DNA of 22,414 nt from CAILKP01 sp038231815 (GCA_038231815.1 JBBRKQ010000065.1:1-22414); one strand, 5' to 3'. Positions 7,451 through 16,303 are shown, counted from the first letter of the stretch. Numbers and translations are program-made. Notes: a model not told the origin generated them from the letters alone.

Positions 7451-7483
7451 TGCATTTATCGCTTGGGTGGATCGGGATTGACT

Positions 7484-9085
7484 TCAGCAGCCGGCGGCGA
7501 ATGCGTTGACAAACGCGATGAAGTCATTGCCATCGATGATGCCATCGGGCAGGAGGCCGGTGGGGCCAGCGCCGGCGATGTCGGCCAGCGGGTCGATGCT
7601 GCGTTCACCGACGGCGAAGCTGTTGATGAACACGATGAAGTCGGTGCCATCGACGATGCCGTCGGGCCGGCGCCCATCGGTTCCGCCGCCGGCGATGTCG
7701 GCTATGGAGCAGAACGCGGGCACGCTGTGGGTGTGGGCGGGGAGCTGGTTGAAGGTGAGTGTGGTTGCCTCCTCTCCGTATGTGGTGCCGGCGGGGGTGT
7801 TGGCGGTGGCCATGACCGGAGTGCGACCACGCAGATCGGGTATTGCGAAGTTGACCGAGCCGTTGCCGCCATAGGTGTTTCCGAGCAGCGAGAACAGAGC
7901 CTGGTTTGATTGAATCGGCAGGAGTCGGCCATCGCACGGCAAGAAGCCGGCGGGAGCGAAGTTGCACGCCATGGCGATGATCTCACCGATGTAGCCTGTT
8001 GTGTCATCCATCGGAGCTCCGAAGGATGGATAGGCTCCGCTGATGTCGATGCAGTAGGTGATTGCCAAGGTTGGCTGCGTGTTGTCAAACGGCAATGTGC
8101 CGCCAGCCACGCCGGTGTCTGGCCGCGATGGCACTGTGTGCAGGTGCGCGGGCATTTGCGACTGCAACAGTGTTTTGAATGAGCTGCCGTAGGTGAAGCC
8201 GACATCTCGCGGAGTGATTGATGGGTTGCCTGTGCCGCCGGGGGCTGCCGCTGAGGACAGCCGGCCGCGGAGATCAGGGTATTTGAAGTTGGTGGTGCCG
8301 TTTCCGCCGTAATTGACTCCGAGCAGCGCAAAGAGCGCTTGCTGCTGAGCAATTGGCATGGTCTGACCGCTGGCTGGCTCCATCCTGGCCTGGGCGATTG
8401 GATCGGCGGTGAGGAAGAAAATCTGAGACACGTATGGCTCAGAGGGGCTGCTGGAACCGGCGCCATCGCGCGGCGGGAAGATGCCGGCGACTGCGATTGA
8501 TGGTCTAATGGCCAGGGCGGGCTGGTCGGCTACGAAGCTCGTGGAATTGCCGGTGAAGCCGGTGACGCCGCCGCTGCTGAGCGTGTGGGCGTGGGGCGGC
8601 AGGTTTGCCGGTGTGAGAAATGAAGAGAAGGCGCCCGAAGCCTGGTTGCGCGTGTAGTTGGCGAGTCCGGGAGCTTGCCCTTCACCCATGATGGCGCGGC
8701 TGCGGAGATCGGGGATTGTGAATGTCTGGGTGATGGGGGAACTCGGCCCGTAGGTTGTATTGATCTGATTGAACGTATTGGGGTATGTGATGTAACTGAG
8801 TAAGCGACCATCTGGCTCGACCCAGCCTTCGGTGAGAAGTCTGGTCCAGACAGAGTCGGGATACGCGAACATGCGCACGGGGACGCCGAAGCCGTAGATG
8901 CCATCGAGTTGGTAGCCGAAGTGAATTGCAATTGAGGGCTGGGCGGTGCTCACGCCCGAGGGTGGGAAGCTGCCGGTGCTGCCGGTGGTTTGGCCGATAG
9001 CCGCGGCGGTGGTGGTGAGGGTGAGGAGCAACGCGGAGGCGCGATATATTGCGGAGGGTGCTGCGAGGGTGGTGGTGATTGGCAT
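7484..9085 (-). CDS. Secreted protein with three tail-collar modules and a GC-type dockerin-like tail
   Basis: The 533-residue product has a signal-peptide-like N-terminus (about 1-31, ending AAAIGQ), then three copies of a phage tail-collar-like module. Each carries a PDLRxR motif (125-130, 270-275, 416-421) and a later Pro-x-His-x-His motif (PHAHT 164-168, PAHLHT 312-317, PAHTHS 449-454). The tail has two dockerin-like repeats 39 residues apart (from 462 and 501), each with a calcium-loop-like DGIVDGTDF or DGIIDGNDF, and ends in Gly-Cys, as in planctomycete GC-type dockerin proteins. The ATG at 9085 has GGAGAG six bases upstream. It is probably exported and held at the surface, perhaps through the terminal cysteine. 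Role unknown; adhesion or surface structure is a guess. Confidence 0.85.
   Translation of the reverse strand: MPITTTLAAPSAIYRASALLLTLTTTAAAIGQTTGSTGSFPPSGVSTAQPSIAIHFGYQLDGIYGFGVPVRMFAYPDSVWTRLLTEGWVEPDGRLLSYITYPNTFNQINTTYGPSSPITQTFTIPDLRSRAIMGEGQAPGLANYTRNQASGAFSSFLTPANLPPHAHTLSSGGVTGFTGNSTSFVADQPALAIRPSIAVAGIFPPRDGAGSSSPSEPYVSQIFFLTADPIAQARMEPASGQTMPIAQQQALFALLGVNYGGNGTTNFKYPDLRGRLSSAAAPGGTGNPSITPRDVGFTYGSSFKTLLQSQMPAHLHTVPSRPDTGVAGGTLPFDNTQPTLAITYCIDISGAYPSFGAPMDDTTGYIGEIIAMACNFAPAGFLPCDGRLLPIQSNQALFSLLGNTYGGNGSVNFAIPDLRGRTPVMATANTPAGTTYGEEATTLTFNQLPAHTHSVPAFCSIADIAGGGTDGRRPDGIVDGTDFIVFINSFAVGERSIDPLADIAGAGPTGLLPDGIIDGNDFIAFVNAFAAGC
7487..7702 (-). repeat. Duplicated dockerin-like segment (about 117-bp period)
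   Basis: The coding DNA for residues 462-500 (7702-7586) and for 501 onward (7585-7487) is clearly similar; for example GCGATGAAGTC and CACGATGAAGTC recur 117 bases apart. It is an internal duplication of the dockerin motif, as usual for dockerins, which work as paired calcium-binding loops. Confidence 0.7.
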
Positions 9086-9502
9086 CTGGGACTCTCCGTT
9101 GGGCGCTGGGCAGGCTGGCGGCAGCCTGACTAATGCTAGACGAGCAGCACCTTGCGGCTGACAGGTTGGGTGATGGGCCGGTAACTAGGGGGCTAGGGGG
9201 CGCCGAGTTTATGTGCCTATTGATGGTTTGGTGCGCCGACGCATGCGCGGAGCGGATGTGTGGCCTTTTTCGTCGAGTTCTCGGAGCACAGCCAGCGGTG
9301 CGGCGAAGGCGGCTGCGGGGGAGGACCGGATGGGGGCGCTACTTATGGGCCGTGGACGGATGGATACTGCCGCCTGTTCCGGCGGCGGGGATGGGGGAAG
9401 CTGCATGTGGGACAGCGGTGGCTTAGCCCGGGGGCGGGGCGAGTCGATGGTGGCCACGCTCATGTGTGTTTTGGTGACACGTCTCGAGCGGAGCTACTGC
9501 CC
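9086..9502. other. Divergent intergenic region between the dockerin gene and pilM
   Basis: These 417 bases must hold the start signals of two divergent genes. Two near-adjacent CTAGGGGG units lie at about 9185-9200. Open frames crossing it on the + strand (from 9213 and 9260) have low-complexity Gly/Arg-rich translations and are not convincing; the 9260 frame is simply the upstream extension of pilM. I could not identify a promoter with good hexamers on either strand. Confidence 0.4.
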
Positions 9503-10816
9503 ATGGCGCGTTTTGAATTTACTAAATCGGGTGCGTATTCCAAGCTTCAGGAGTTGTTTGCTGGCTCTCCGCAGACACCGGTGATTGGGATTGACTTTGG
9601 CACGCGCCAGTTAAAGCTTTTGCAGATAAGCGGGGCTGACAACCCTGCGCTGATTGCAGCGGCGGCGTGTGAGGTGCCGGACGATTTTTTATCGGATGCG
9701 TTTAAGCGTTTGGACTGGCAGATGGGCAAGCTTGCGGGGCTGCTGAAGGCTGGAGGGTTTAAGGGCAAGCGGGCGGCGGTGTCGGTGCCGCCGTGCATGA
9801 TGTACTGCAAGCACTTGCAGCTTTCATTGCCAGAGAATAACGCCAAGGAGCTGGTCACGGCGGTGATTGCCGAGAGCCTGGGGTGCGACGGGCGGGCGCT
9901 GGAGGTGCGGTACCGCATCGTAACGTCGGGCGGGGGCGGGAAATCTGAAGTGCTGGCGATGGCGGTGGGGCGTGGGCTGATTCACAGGATGCTGAGCGGG
10001 CTGAAGGCCGCGGGGCTGGAAATGGTGGCGCTGCATCCTGAGCCGCTGGCGATGCTGCGATCGTTTGACACGGTGACGCGGCGTGATGGGGATGCGGAGA
10101 TGAGCAGCGTGTACCTGGACATTGGTGCTTCGGGCACGCGGGTGCTGATTTCTCAGGGTAGGGAACCGGTGTTTGTGAAGCCGATTGCTATTGGCGGTGT
10201 GACGCTGGACATGCTGATTCGAGATCAGCTTAAGTGCACGCTGGGTGAGGCGCGAGCGCAGCGGCTGGCGTTTGCTACGCGGACGACCCGGGCGGCGGAT
10301 GCGAGCGCTGATGAGCGGATTGTGGCGACGGAGGTTGTGGGGCGAACTGGTATTCCATCGCTTGATGCGGCTGTAGCGGCGGCCGGACCGACGGTGGCCG
10401 CAGTGCTGAACGAGGCGGCGGCGAACAAAAGCTCGATGCCGCTTGCGGCGGTGCTGGAGCGGCGGAATCAGACTGCGCCGAGCGGGTATGCCCCGGTTCG
10501 GGAGATGCTTGACCAAGCCCCGGTGCATGAGGCGGTTGAAGCTCTGGCTGATGAGGTGGCGATGTGCCTGCGGTACCACGCGGCGTTGTTCCCTGGCCGG
10601 CGGGTGGAGCGGTGCTACTTCGTTGGTGGAGAATCTGCAACGGGTGACATGGCGGCGTATGTGGCCAAGAAGCTGCGGATGCAGGCCCACATTGCCGACC
10701 CGCTGGCGAGGCTGGCGCGGACGGCCAAGCACAAGACACCGGGCGTTGACTTTGATGTGCCGCAGCCGGGCTGGGCGGTGGTGGTGGGCCTGTGCAACGG
10801 GCCGACTGATCTTTGA
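9503..10816 (+). CDS. pilM: Type IV pilus assembly protein PilM (actin-like ATPase)
   Basis: This 437-residue cytoplasmic protein has the actin/FtsA-like PilM fold. The nucleotide phosphate-1 motif VIGIDFGTRQLKLLQI follows the N-terminus, a second phosphate motif SSVYLDIGASGTRVLIS lies mid-protein, and YFVGGESATGDMAAYVAKKL near the C-terminus fits the adenosine-binding motif. PilM binds the N-terminus of PilN and links the pilus platform to the motor. The start ATG at 9503 has GGAG nine bases upstream. The frame stays open to 9260, but the extension is low-complexity. A roughly 75-residue segment rich in Ala and charged residues (about 260-330) may be an insertion. It is the first gene of a pilMNO-P-B cluster. 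Homologous roles exist in type II secretion (GspL). Confidence 0.9.
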   Translation: MARFEFTKSGAYSKLQELFAGSPQTPVIGIDFGTRQLKLLQISGADNPALIAAAACEVPDDFLSDAFKRLDWQMGKLAGLLKAGGFKGKRAAVSVPPCMMYCKHLQLSLPENNAKELVTAVIAESLGCDGRALEVRYRIVTSGGGGKSEVLAMAVGRGLIHRMLSGLKAAGLEMVALHPEPLAMLRSFDTVTRRDGDAEMSSVYLDIGASGTRVLISQGREPVFVKPIAIGGVTLDMLIRDQLKCTLGEARAQRLAFATRTTRAADASADERIVATEVVGRTGIPSLDAAVAAAGPTVAAVLNEAAANKSSMPLAAVLERRNQTAPSGYAPVREMLDQAPVHEAVEALADEVAMCLRYHAALFPGRRVERCYFVGGESATGDMAAYVAKKLRMQAHIADPLARLARTAKHKTPGVDFDVPQPGWAVVVGLCNGPTDL

Positions 10817-10877
10817 GCGTGCGGCGGCGGATGAGCGATTGGATGACTGAAACACACTGACCGGGGACGTACAAACC

Positions 10878-11690
10878 ATGGCGAACTTGACAACGGGCAC
10901 AGACAGCGGATCGTTCATTCCGGCTGAGTACATTCAGGAGCGGATTGAGCTGCGGGCAAACGCCACGCACATGCTGTTATTTGTGGTGGTGATGGCGTGC
11001 GTGGCCGGGGCCTTTGTGGTGACGCACCGGCAGTGGAACGCCGTGAAGGAGGAGCAGAGGCTGATCAACGGGTTGTACCAGGCTGAGACCGAGAAGATCG
11101 AGCAGCTCAAACAGCTTGAGGTGCACCGTGCCGAGATGATTGACAAGGCCGAGATGACGGCCTTGCTGCTGGAAAAGGTGCCGCGGTCGGTCCTGATGGC
11201 GGAGATGATCAACCGGCTTCCGGACAAGGTGACGCTCTCGGAACTGCAGATTAAGAGCCGCCGGATTGTTGAAGCTCCGCCAAAGCCCAAGCCTGGGCAA
11301 CCGGCGCAGAATCTGACTTCGGCGAAACCGGCGACGGGTGCGGCCGCTGACGACAAGACCAAGGCGGCGGCGGTTCCGGTGATTCGTCCGCCGCGGATGG
11401 AGTACACGCTTTTGGTCACGGGCTTTGCTGCGGCGGATGTTGATGTTGCGGACTTTCAGAAATCGCTGAAGGACAGCCCGGTGCTTGATCGTGTGGATTT
11501 GGTTAGCTCGCTGCAGGTGAAGATGGATGAGCTGCAGATTCGCAAGTTCCGCATTGATGCGCTGCTGAAGCCGAATGCGGATGTGCGTTCGTTTGCGCCG
11601 CTTGCGGTGAAGCGCAATGCGCTGTTTAATGGCAAGATGACCACGGGTGTGGTGGATCCGAACGGCTTCATGGAAGTTCCAGGGAAGTGA
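10878..11690 (+). CDS. pilN: PilN-like pilus platform protein
   Basis: The 270-residue product is a bitopic inner-membrane protein: about 30 cytoplasmic residues, one membrane helix (about 32-49, MLLFVVVMACVAGAFVV), a coiled-coil segment (about 53-100) and a periplasmic ferredoxin-like region. The N-terminal FIPAEYIQERIELRAN matches the short segment by which PilN contacts PilM. A Pro/Ala/Lys-rich linker (about 135-170) interrupts the periplasmic part, which is longer than in typical PilN of about 200 residues. It lies 61 bases after pilM and 91 before pilO. Identification rests on topology, gene order and the N-terminal motif rather than strong conservation. Confidence 0.82.
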   Translation: MANLTTGTDSGSFIPAEYIQERIELRANATHMLLFVVVMACVAGAFVVTHRQWNAVKEEQRLINGLYQAETEKIEQLKQLEVHRAEMIDKAEMTALLLEKVPRSVLMAEMINRLPDKVTLSELQIKSRRIVEAPPKPKPGQPAQNLTSAKPATGAAADDKTKAAAVPVIRPPRMEYTLLVTGFAAADVDVADFQKSLKDSPVLDRVDLVSSLQVKMDELQIRKFRIDALLKPNADVRSFAPLAVKRNALFNGKMTTGVVDPNGFMEVPGK

Positions 11691-11781
11691 CGGGTGCATC
11701 GGGCGGGTGGGCGCTGTGGTGGGGTGTTCGGAAAGCCGGGCTGGTGTGTGTGGATTCGGAACACGGATATAGAGCAAACGC

Positions 11782-12378
11782 ATGAAACTTCCATTTATTA
11801 CTGACAGGGGCGGCACGAGCAGCAAATCCAAGGCGGCGCTGCGTAAGTGGCTGTATGTGGGAGCGCTGGTGGGCGTGCCGGTAGCGTCGTTTTTTCTGGT
11901 CTTTCAGCCGCAGAACCGAGAGATCGAGCGGGCCAAGACCGAGATACAACTGAAGCGGACGATGCTGGACAAGGTGCGTGAGGAAACGGCGCGTTCGGCG
12001 GACCTTCGTAAGTCTAACGAGGAGATCAGCGTTGCGATCAAGTCGATCGAGGCGCGGTTGCCCAGCGACAAGGAGATGGACCTTGTGCTTCGCGATGTGG
12101 CAGTAATTGCCGAGCGGGCGGGGCTGAAACTTCCGATATTTAAGCGTGGAGAGAAGGCGCTGCCGGCGGGGCAGGCGCTTGAGCAGCCACTTGAGGTGCA
12201 GATTACGGGGGACTTTGACGGGTTTTACAGGTTCCTGCTGGAAATTGAGAAGCTTCCTCGCATTGTGCGGATCCCGGACATCAAGCTGATGCGGGCAGAG
12301 GAAGGCGATGGACTGATGCAGGCGGATCTGACGCTGAGCGTGTATTACCTAGGTTCAGCAGAAGGAGCGGCCAAATGA
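11782..12378 (+). CDS. pilO: PilO-like pilus platform protein
   Basis: The 198-residue product has a short cytoplasmic start, one membrane helix (about 22-42), a coiled coil (about 44-95, rich in Glu, Lys and Arg) and a small periplasmic domain. The segment VQITGDFDGFYRFLLEIEKL is the characteristic PilO motif. PilO pairs with PilN in the inner-membrane alignment complex. Length is typical. The ATG at 11782 has only a weak purine stretch upstream. Its stop overlaps the ATG of the next gene by four bases (ATGA), so the two are translationally coupled. Confidence 0.88.
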   Translation: MKLPFITDRGGTSSKSKAALRKWLYVGALVGVPVASFFLVFQPQNREIERAKTEIQLKRTMLDKVREETARSADLRKSNEEISVAIKSIEARLPSDKEMDLVLRDVAVIAERAGLKLPIFKRGEKALPAGQALEQPLEVQITGDFDGFYRFLLEIEKLPRIVRIPDIKLMRAEEGDGLMQADLTLSVYYLGSAEGAAK

Positions 12379-13052
12379 GCAAGCAAACTGAGGCGGACCA
12401 GAACACGGGCGGAGAGGTGGGTACGGCCGCTGAGATGAGCGGGCAGGTTACGGCGGTGTCGATTGGCGCTGACGGCACGACGTCTCGCAAGCGGTTTCCG
12501 CTGCACATTGTGGCGATTGCCGTTGTGCTGGTGGCCTCCGGGTTACTGCTGTATGGCATGCGGTATCTTGGGCTTGGCCCACAGGCCAGCTTGGCGCTGG
12601 ACATGATGACGATTAAACTGCCGGAGACCTCGGGTCGGACTGCGCAGCAGAAGGCGGTGCTGGAAGATCTTGGCTCCAGCCGCAATTCGCAGCAAGTTCC
12701 GGTGGATGGGGTGCGGGCGAATCCGTTTGTGCTGATGGGTAAAGCGCTGCCGCGGCCTGCCGGGATGGTGGGCACGGTTGATGACGGTTCAGCGGCGGAG
12801 AAGAAGCGGGTTGATGAGCTGCGCAAGGCGGAGGCGGACTGGCTGAAGAACGTGGCGGCGGATCTGGAATCGCTGCAACTGAACGCTGTGATTGGCGGCT
12901 CAACGGCCCGGGCCCGCATCAATGGTGAGCTGAAGGTTGTAGGCGACCGGGCGGGCAAGTACTTTACGATCAAGACGATCCTGAGCCGCTCGGTGGAGTT
13001 GGAGGATGATGGGCACCGGTCGTTTGTGATTGAGATCCGCCGCGACCGGTGA
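12375..13052 (+). CDS. Bitopic PilP/GspC-like protein
   Basis: The 225-residue product has about 46 hydrophilic cytoplasmic residues, one membrane helix (about 47-64, IVAIAVVLVASGLLLYGM), a linker, a charged coiled segment (about 140-165), and a C-terminal region LQLNAVIGGSTARARINGELKVVGDR. That region resembles the small homology domain of PilP and GspC, which contact the secretin. It occupies the pilP position after pilO and overlaps it by four bases. PilP is normally a lipoprotein with an N-terminal lipobox cysteine; none is present, so the topology is that of GspC. Function as the secretin-coupling subunit is an inference from fold-like signature, position and topology. Confidence 0.65.
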   Translation: MSKQTEADQNTGGEVGTAAEMSGQVTAVSIGADGTTSRKRFPLHIVAIAVVLVASGLLLYGMRYLGLGPQASLALDMMTIKLPETSGRTAQQKAVLEDLGSSRNSQQVPVDGVRANPFVLMGKALPRPAGMVGTVDDGSAAEKKRVDELRKAEADWLKNVAADLESLQLNAVIGGSTARARINGELKVVGDRAGKYFTIKTILSRSVELEDDGHRSFVIEIRRDR

Positions 13053-13094
13053 GGTGGAGGGGTGCTGGTGGAGGGTTGCTGGCGGAGTGGCGCT
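13053..13094 (+). repeat. 14-bp tandem repeat, three copies
   Basis: Directly after the pilP-like stop codon lie GGTGGAGGGGTGCT (13053-13066), GGTGGAGGGTTGCT (13067-13080) and GGCGGAGTGGCGCT (13081-13094). The second differs from the first at one position, the third at three. The runs of paired or longer Gs on the mRNA strand could favour a folded G-rich structure between the pilP-like gene and pilB. Confidence 0.8.
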
Positions 13095-13189
13095 GGTGGT
13101 GAGGGCGGGTAGAGGCAGTGATGGCGGGATTGGGTGAGAGTTGATTTGGATTGGGTTTGTTGGGAAGAGGGGACAAAAAGAATGGAGCG

Positions 13190-15214
13190 ATGACCGTGGC
13201 CGGACGCGACAACGAACTGGACAAAATGCTTGCCGAGCTTGGCGTCGCGCCGGGTGAGGATATTTCGAAGATGCGTCCGGCCAAGCGGATTGAAAATCTG
13301 CCGGTACGCAGGCACTCGATGGACACCGAGGCTAGCAGCTTCGCAGCGCCGGTTGCCCCGGCAGGGCAGGGGCGGCCGGAGGCGCCGCCGGTGGTGCGGA
13401 GCGGGTCAATCCAGGCGAGCGGCCCGGTGTATGTTCCGGGCGATGCGACGGTGATTGGGATGGGCACAACGGGTGAGGGCTCCGGCGAGGCTGAGCATGA
13501 AAATTGTGCGGGCAAACTGCTGCTGCTGCGCGGGCTGATTTCGCAGGCTCAGTTTGTCGCCGCTGAGCAACTGGTCAAGTCGACCCCGGGCAAGTCACTG
13601 GAGCAGATGCTGATTGAGCAGGGGACAGAGGAGGCGGTGGTGCAGGAGGCGGTGGCCCAGATTGCGGGTTTGCCGTTTGAGCGGATTGACCTGAAGCGGG
13701 GGCTTGATGGCGGGTTTGACGGGACGCTGCTGCAGCGGATGACTACGGAGTTCTGCAAGAAGAACATGGTTTTGCCGCTGCGCACCGAGGGCAGCCGGGT
13801 GGTGGTGGGTGTGGTGCGGCCCAGTGATGTTTTTATTATTGATGAGCTTCGAGGACGCCTGGGTTGCCAGACCATTAAATTGGTGGTGGTGACTAGCCAC
13901 GAGCTCAAGGCAGCGTTGGAGCTTGCGGGGGACAAGACCGCTTCGCAGGCGGACGACTCGAACGTTAGTGACATTCTCAAGGGTGTTGATGAAGATGATG
14001 TGCAGGTTGAGAAGAAGAACGATACCGAGGTTGACCTGGAGAAGGAGGCCGGTGGCGGGCCGGTGATTCGGTATGTCAATCACATCATCCACACGGCGGT
14101 GAAGGAGGGGGCTTCGGATATTCACATCGAGCCAGCTGAGAACAAGATAAAGGTGCGTTTTCGCATTGACGGCGAGATGTACGAGATGATGCAGCCGCCG
14201 GCCTCGATGGCGGCGGCAATTACCAGCCGCCTGAAGATCATGGCGAATCTTGATATTTCTGAGCGGCGGCTGCCGCAGGATGGGCGCATCCGCTGCACGG
14301 TGCAAAGCCGCAAGCTGGATTTGCGTATGAGCACGCTTCCGGTGACGGCCGGTGAGAAGGTGGTGATGCGTATCTTGGATACGCGGTCCATCAACGTAAA
14401 GCTTGAGGACCTGGGCTTTGATGAGAACACGATGGTGCGTTGGAAAGGGCTGATTAACCTGCCGCACGGGATTGTGCTGGTGACCGGCCCGACGGGCTCA
14501 GGTAAGACGACCACGCTGTACTCATCGATCCGGCAGCTTGACAAGAACACGATGAATATCTCGACGGTTGAAGACCCGGTCGAGTATCACTTAGATGGTA
14601 TCAACCAGACGCAGACGCACGACAAGATCGGGATGACGTTTGCCAAGGCGCTCAAGGCGCTGCTGCGTCAGGACCCGGACGTGATCATGATCGGTGAAAT
14701 TCGCGATCTTGAGACGGCCGTGACGGCGGTGCAGGCGGCGCTGACGGGCCACTTGGTGCTCTCGACGCTGCACACCAATGATGCGCCGAGTTCGATTACG
14801 CGACTGGTGAACATTGGTGTTGAGCCGTTCCTGATTGCCGCGGCGATTAACGGTGTGCTGGCACAGCGGCTGCTGCGCAAGCTGTGCAAGGTGTGCAAGC
14901 ACGAGGCAGCGCCCGGCGATGAGATGCTGGAGTTTTTGGAGGTGCAGGGGATCTCGACGGAGAAGATATGGACGCCGAAGGGGTGCGAGCGGTGCCGCAA
15001 CGGCGGGTACTCGGGCCGGGTGGGCATTTATGAGCTTTTGTCCATTGATGATTCGATGCGAGATGTGATCGTGAAGAGTCCGAACGTGGCGGAGTTTCGC
15101 AGGCTGTGCATGGAGAAGGGGATGGTGACGTTGCGAGCCGATGGGCTGAGCAAAGCGGTGAAGGGTCAGACGAGCATTGAGGAAGTGTTGCGCGTGACGG
15201 AGGCGACGATTTGA
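13190..15214 (+). CDS. pilB: PilB/GspE-type assembly ATPase
   Basis: This 674-residue hexameric motor drives pilus extension or type II secretion from the cytoplasmic face. Residues 1-105 are a disordered Pro/Gly-rich extension; about 107-245 form the MshEN/GspE N-terminal domain; the rest is the ATPase core. Visible motifs are Walker A GPTGSGKT (433-440), the Asp-box region VEDPVEY (460-466), Walker B DPDVIMIGEIRD (495-506), the His box HLVLSTLHTND (521-531) and the zinc tetracysteine Cys566, Cys569, Cys599, Cys602. A TTG at 13151 would add 13 residues (GLLGRGDKKNGA and so on) and cannot be excluded; neither start has an ideal ribosome binding site. It is the last gene of the cluster, followed by a gene on the other strand. 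Confidence 0.93.
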   Translation: MTVAGRDNELDKMLAELGVAPGEDISKMRPAKRIENLPVRRHSMDTEASSFAAPVAPAGQGRPEAPPVVRSGSIQASGPVYVPGDATVIGMGTTGEGSGEAEHENCAGKLLLLRGLISQAQFVAAEQLVKSTPGKSLEQMLIEQGTEEAVVQEAVAQIAGLPFERIDLKRGLDGGFDGTLLQRMTTEFCKKNMVLPLRTEGSRVVVGVVRPSDVFIIDELRGRLGCQTIKLVVVTSHELKAALELAGDKTASQADDSNVSDILKGVDEDDVQVEKKNDTEVDLEKEAGGGPVIRYVNHIIHTAVKEGASDIHIEPAENKIKVRFRIDGEMYEMMQPPASMAAAITSRLKIMANLDISERRLPQDGRIRCTVQSRKLDLRMSTLPVTAGEKVVMRILDTRSINVKLEDLGFDENTMVRWKGLINLPHGIVLVTGPTGSGKTTTLYSSIRQLDKNTMNISTVEDPVEYHLDGINQTQTHDKIGMTFAKALKALLRQDPDVIMIGEIRDLETAVTAVQAALTGHLVLSTLHTNDAPSSITRLVNIGVEPFLIAAAINGVLAQRLLRKLCKVCKHEAAPGDEMLEFLEVQGISTEKIWTPKGCERCRNGGYSGRVGIYELLSIDDSMRDVIVKSPNVAEFRRLCMEKGMVTLRADGLSKAVKGQTSIEEVLRVTEATI

Positions 15215-15238
15215 TGTCGTGTGTGGTCCGGTCGGGGT

Positions 15239-15265
15239 TCGCTGCCAACGGAACGGCGGCAGCGA
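15239..15265. terminator. Possible terminator hairpin between convergent genes
   Basis: TCGCTGCC (15239-15246) and GGCAGCGA (15258-15265) form an 8-bp stem with an 11-base loop, 24 bases after the pilB stop and between two convergent genes. No T tract follows on either strand, so intrinsic termination is uncertain. Confidence 0.35.
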
Positions 15266-15312
15266 CGTCGGCAGGAGACACGGTGTGTGGCTTGGCCTGA
15301 CCGGCCTCGTGC

Positions 15313-16101
15313 TTACCGGCGTTGCAGTCTGGCGAGCGTGAGGACCTGCTCACGGATGTGCTGGGCGACGAAGGCGGCGCAGACCCAGGCGAGCAAAATC
15401 AGGATGGGGTAGCTAAACAGGAGCGGGAGCAGGCCTCGCTCGATGGCAGGGTCTGCGCTCCAGACAGCGTAGCCGATGAGGAGCGCGTGCTGGATGGCGC
15501 ACAAGAGGCCGCCGAGAATGCAAAGCAGGGGACGGAGCCGGAGCACGGAAACAACGGCGAGGATGCAGTAGTACAGCATCGACGGCGAATGTGTGGCTGC
15601 CACATCGCTGAGCGATGAATACGTCATCCGGGTGAGCAGCAGGGAGGTGGGTATGAGTGTTTCCAGCGCGGTGGTCGCGGCGAACACCCAATCGGAGATG
15701 CGGCGGCCTTGGCTGTCGGCTCGGGAGGTGAACAGCCGCACGGCGAAGGCATAGAACACGCCAACGAGCAGGATTACCAAGGTGAGGCGGTAGGTGGTGC
15801 CGGTGAGCACCGTGCCACCAGCGGCGTTGCGGACAACGGCCAAGGCGATGGCGACGATGAGCACCTTTAGGAGCAGGTCGGCTCTTTTGGTCTCTGTCTG
15901 CTGCAACGCCAGGTCCAGCGATCCGCTGTCCATGGTGTTGGCCTCGAAGGAATCGGTCTGAGATGGTGGGGTCTGTGCCGGATTCGCACCCCGTGTGTCG
16001 CCGCTGGTTGAGCTGGCGGATTCAGCGCGCACCGTCGCCGCTGGGGGTCTGGGCGGCTCACTTCCGCGTGAGCGGTCGGCGTGATCTGTGGGGTGGGACA
16101 T
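15313..16101 (-). CDS. Six-helix membrane protein of unknown function
   Basis: I do not recognise a named family. From the ATG at 16101 the protein has 262 residues: a Pro/Ser/Thr-rich hydrophilic N-terminus of about 70 residues, then about six hydrophobic helices, including LLLKVLIVAIALAVV, LTLVILLVGVFYAFAV and YPILILLAWVCAAFVAQHI. It ends abruptly with IREQVLTLARLQRR. The layout looks like the membrane sensor half of a signalling protein, in which a helix leaving the membrane leads into a cyclase, GGDEF or phosphatase domain; here the stop comes right after that helix. No effector is encoded in the remaining 98 bases before pilB. Starts at TTG 16149 and ATG 15933 are also possible, and none has a good ribosome binding site. 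Confidence 0.6.
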   Translation of the reverse strand: MSHPTDHADRSRGSEPPRPPAATVRAESASSTSGDTRGANPAQTPPSQTDSFEANTMDSGSLDLALQQTETKRADLLLKVLIVAIALAVVRNAAGGTVLTGTTYRLTLVILLVGVFYAFAVRLFTSRADSQGRRISDWVFAATTALETLIPTSLLLTRMTYSSLSDVAATHSPSMLYYCILAVVSVLRLRPLLCILGGLLCAIQHALLIGYAVWSADPAIERGLLPLLFSYPILILLAWVCAAFVAQHIREQVLTLARLQRR

Positions 16102-16303
16102 TGAATCTGCGATCGCGGAACCATCCGAAGGCCAATGATAGTGCCACAAGGAGTGCGATGGGCTGGCTTAGAGTAAAGGGAGGCGGTGAACTTTTGGTCC
16201 GCAAGTGGGATCGGATTGAGTTTGGTGTCGGATTGCACGAATTGAAAAAATACCCGATTGGGACGGTATCCGATAGGGTCTTCAGAGTGTTTGTGTTGGT
16301 TTC

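Noticed and set aside
7484..9085. Prophage remnant, suggested by tail-collar modules
   Set aside because: The modules lie in one secreted protein with a signal peptide and dockerin tail. No other phage structural, lysis or integration gene is present.
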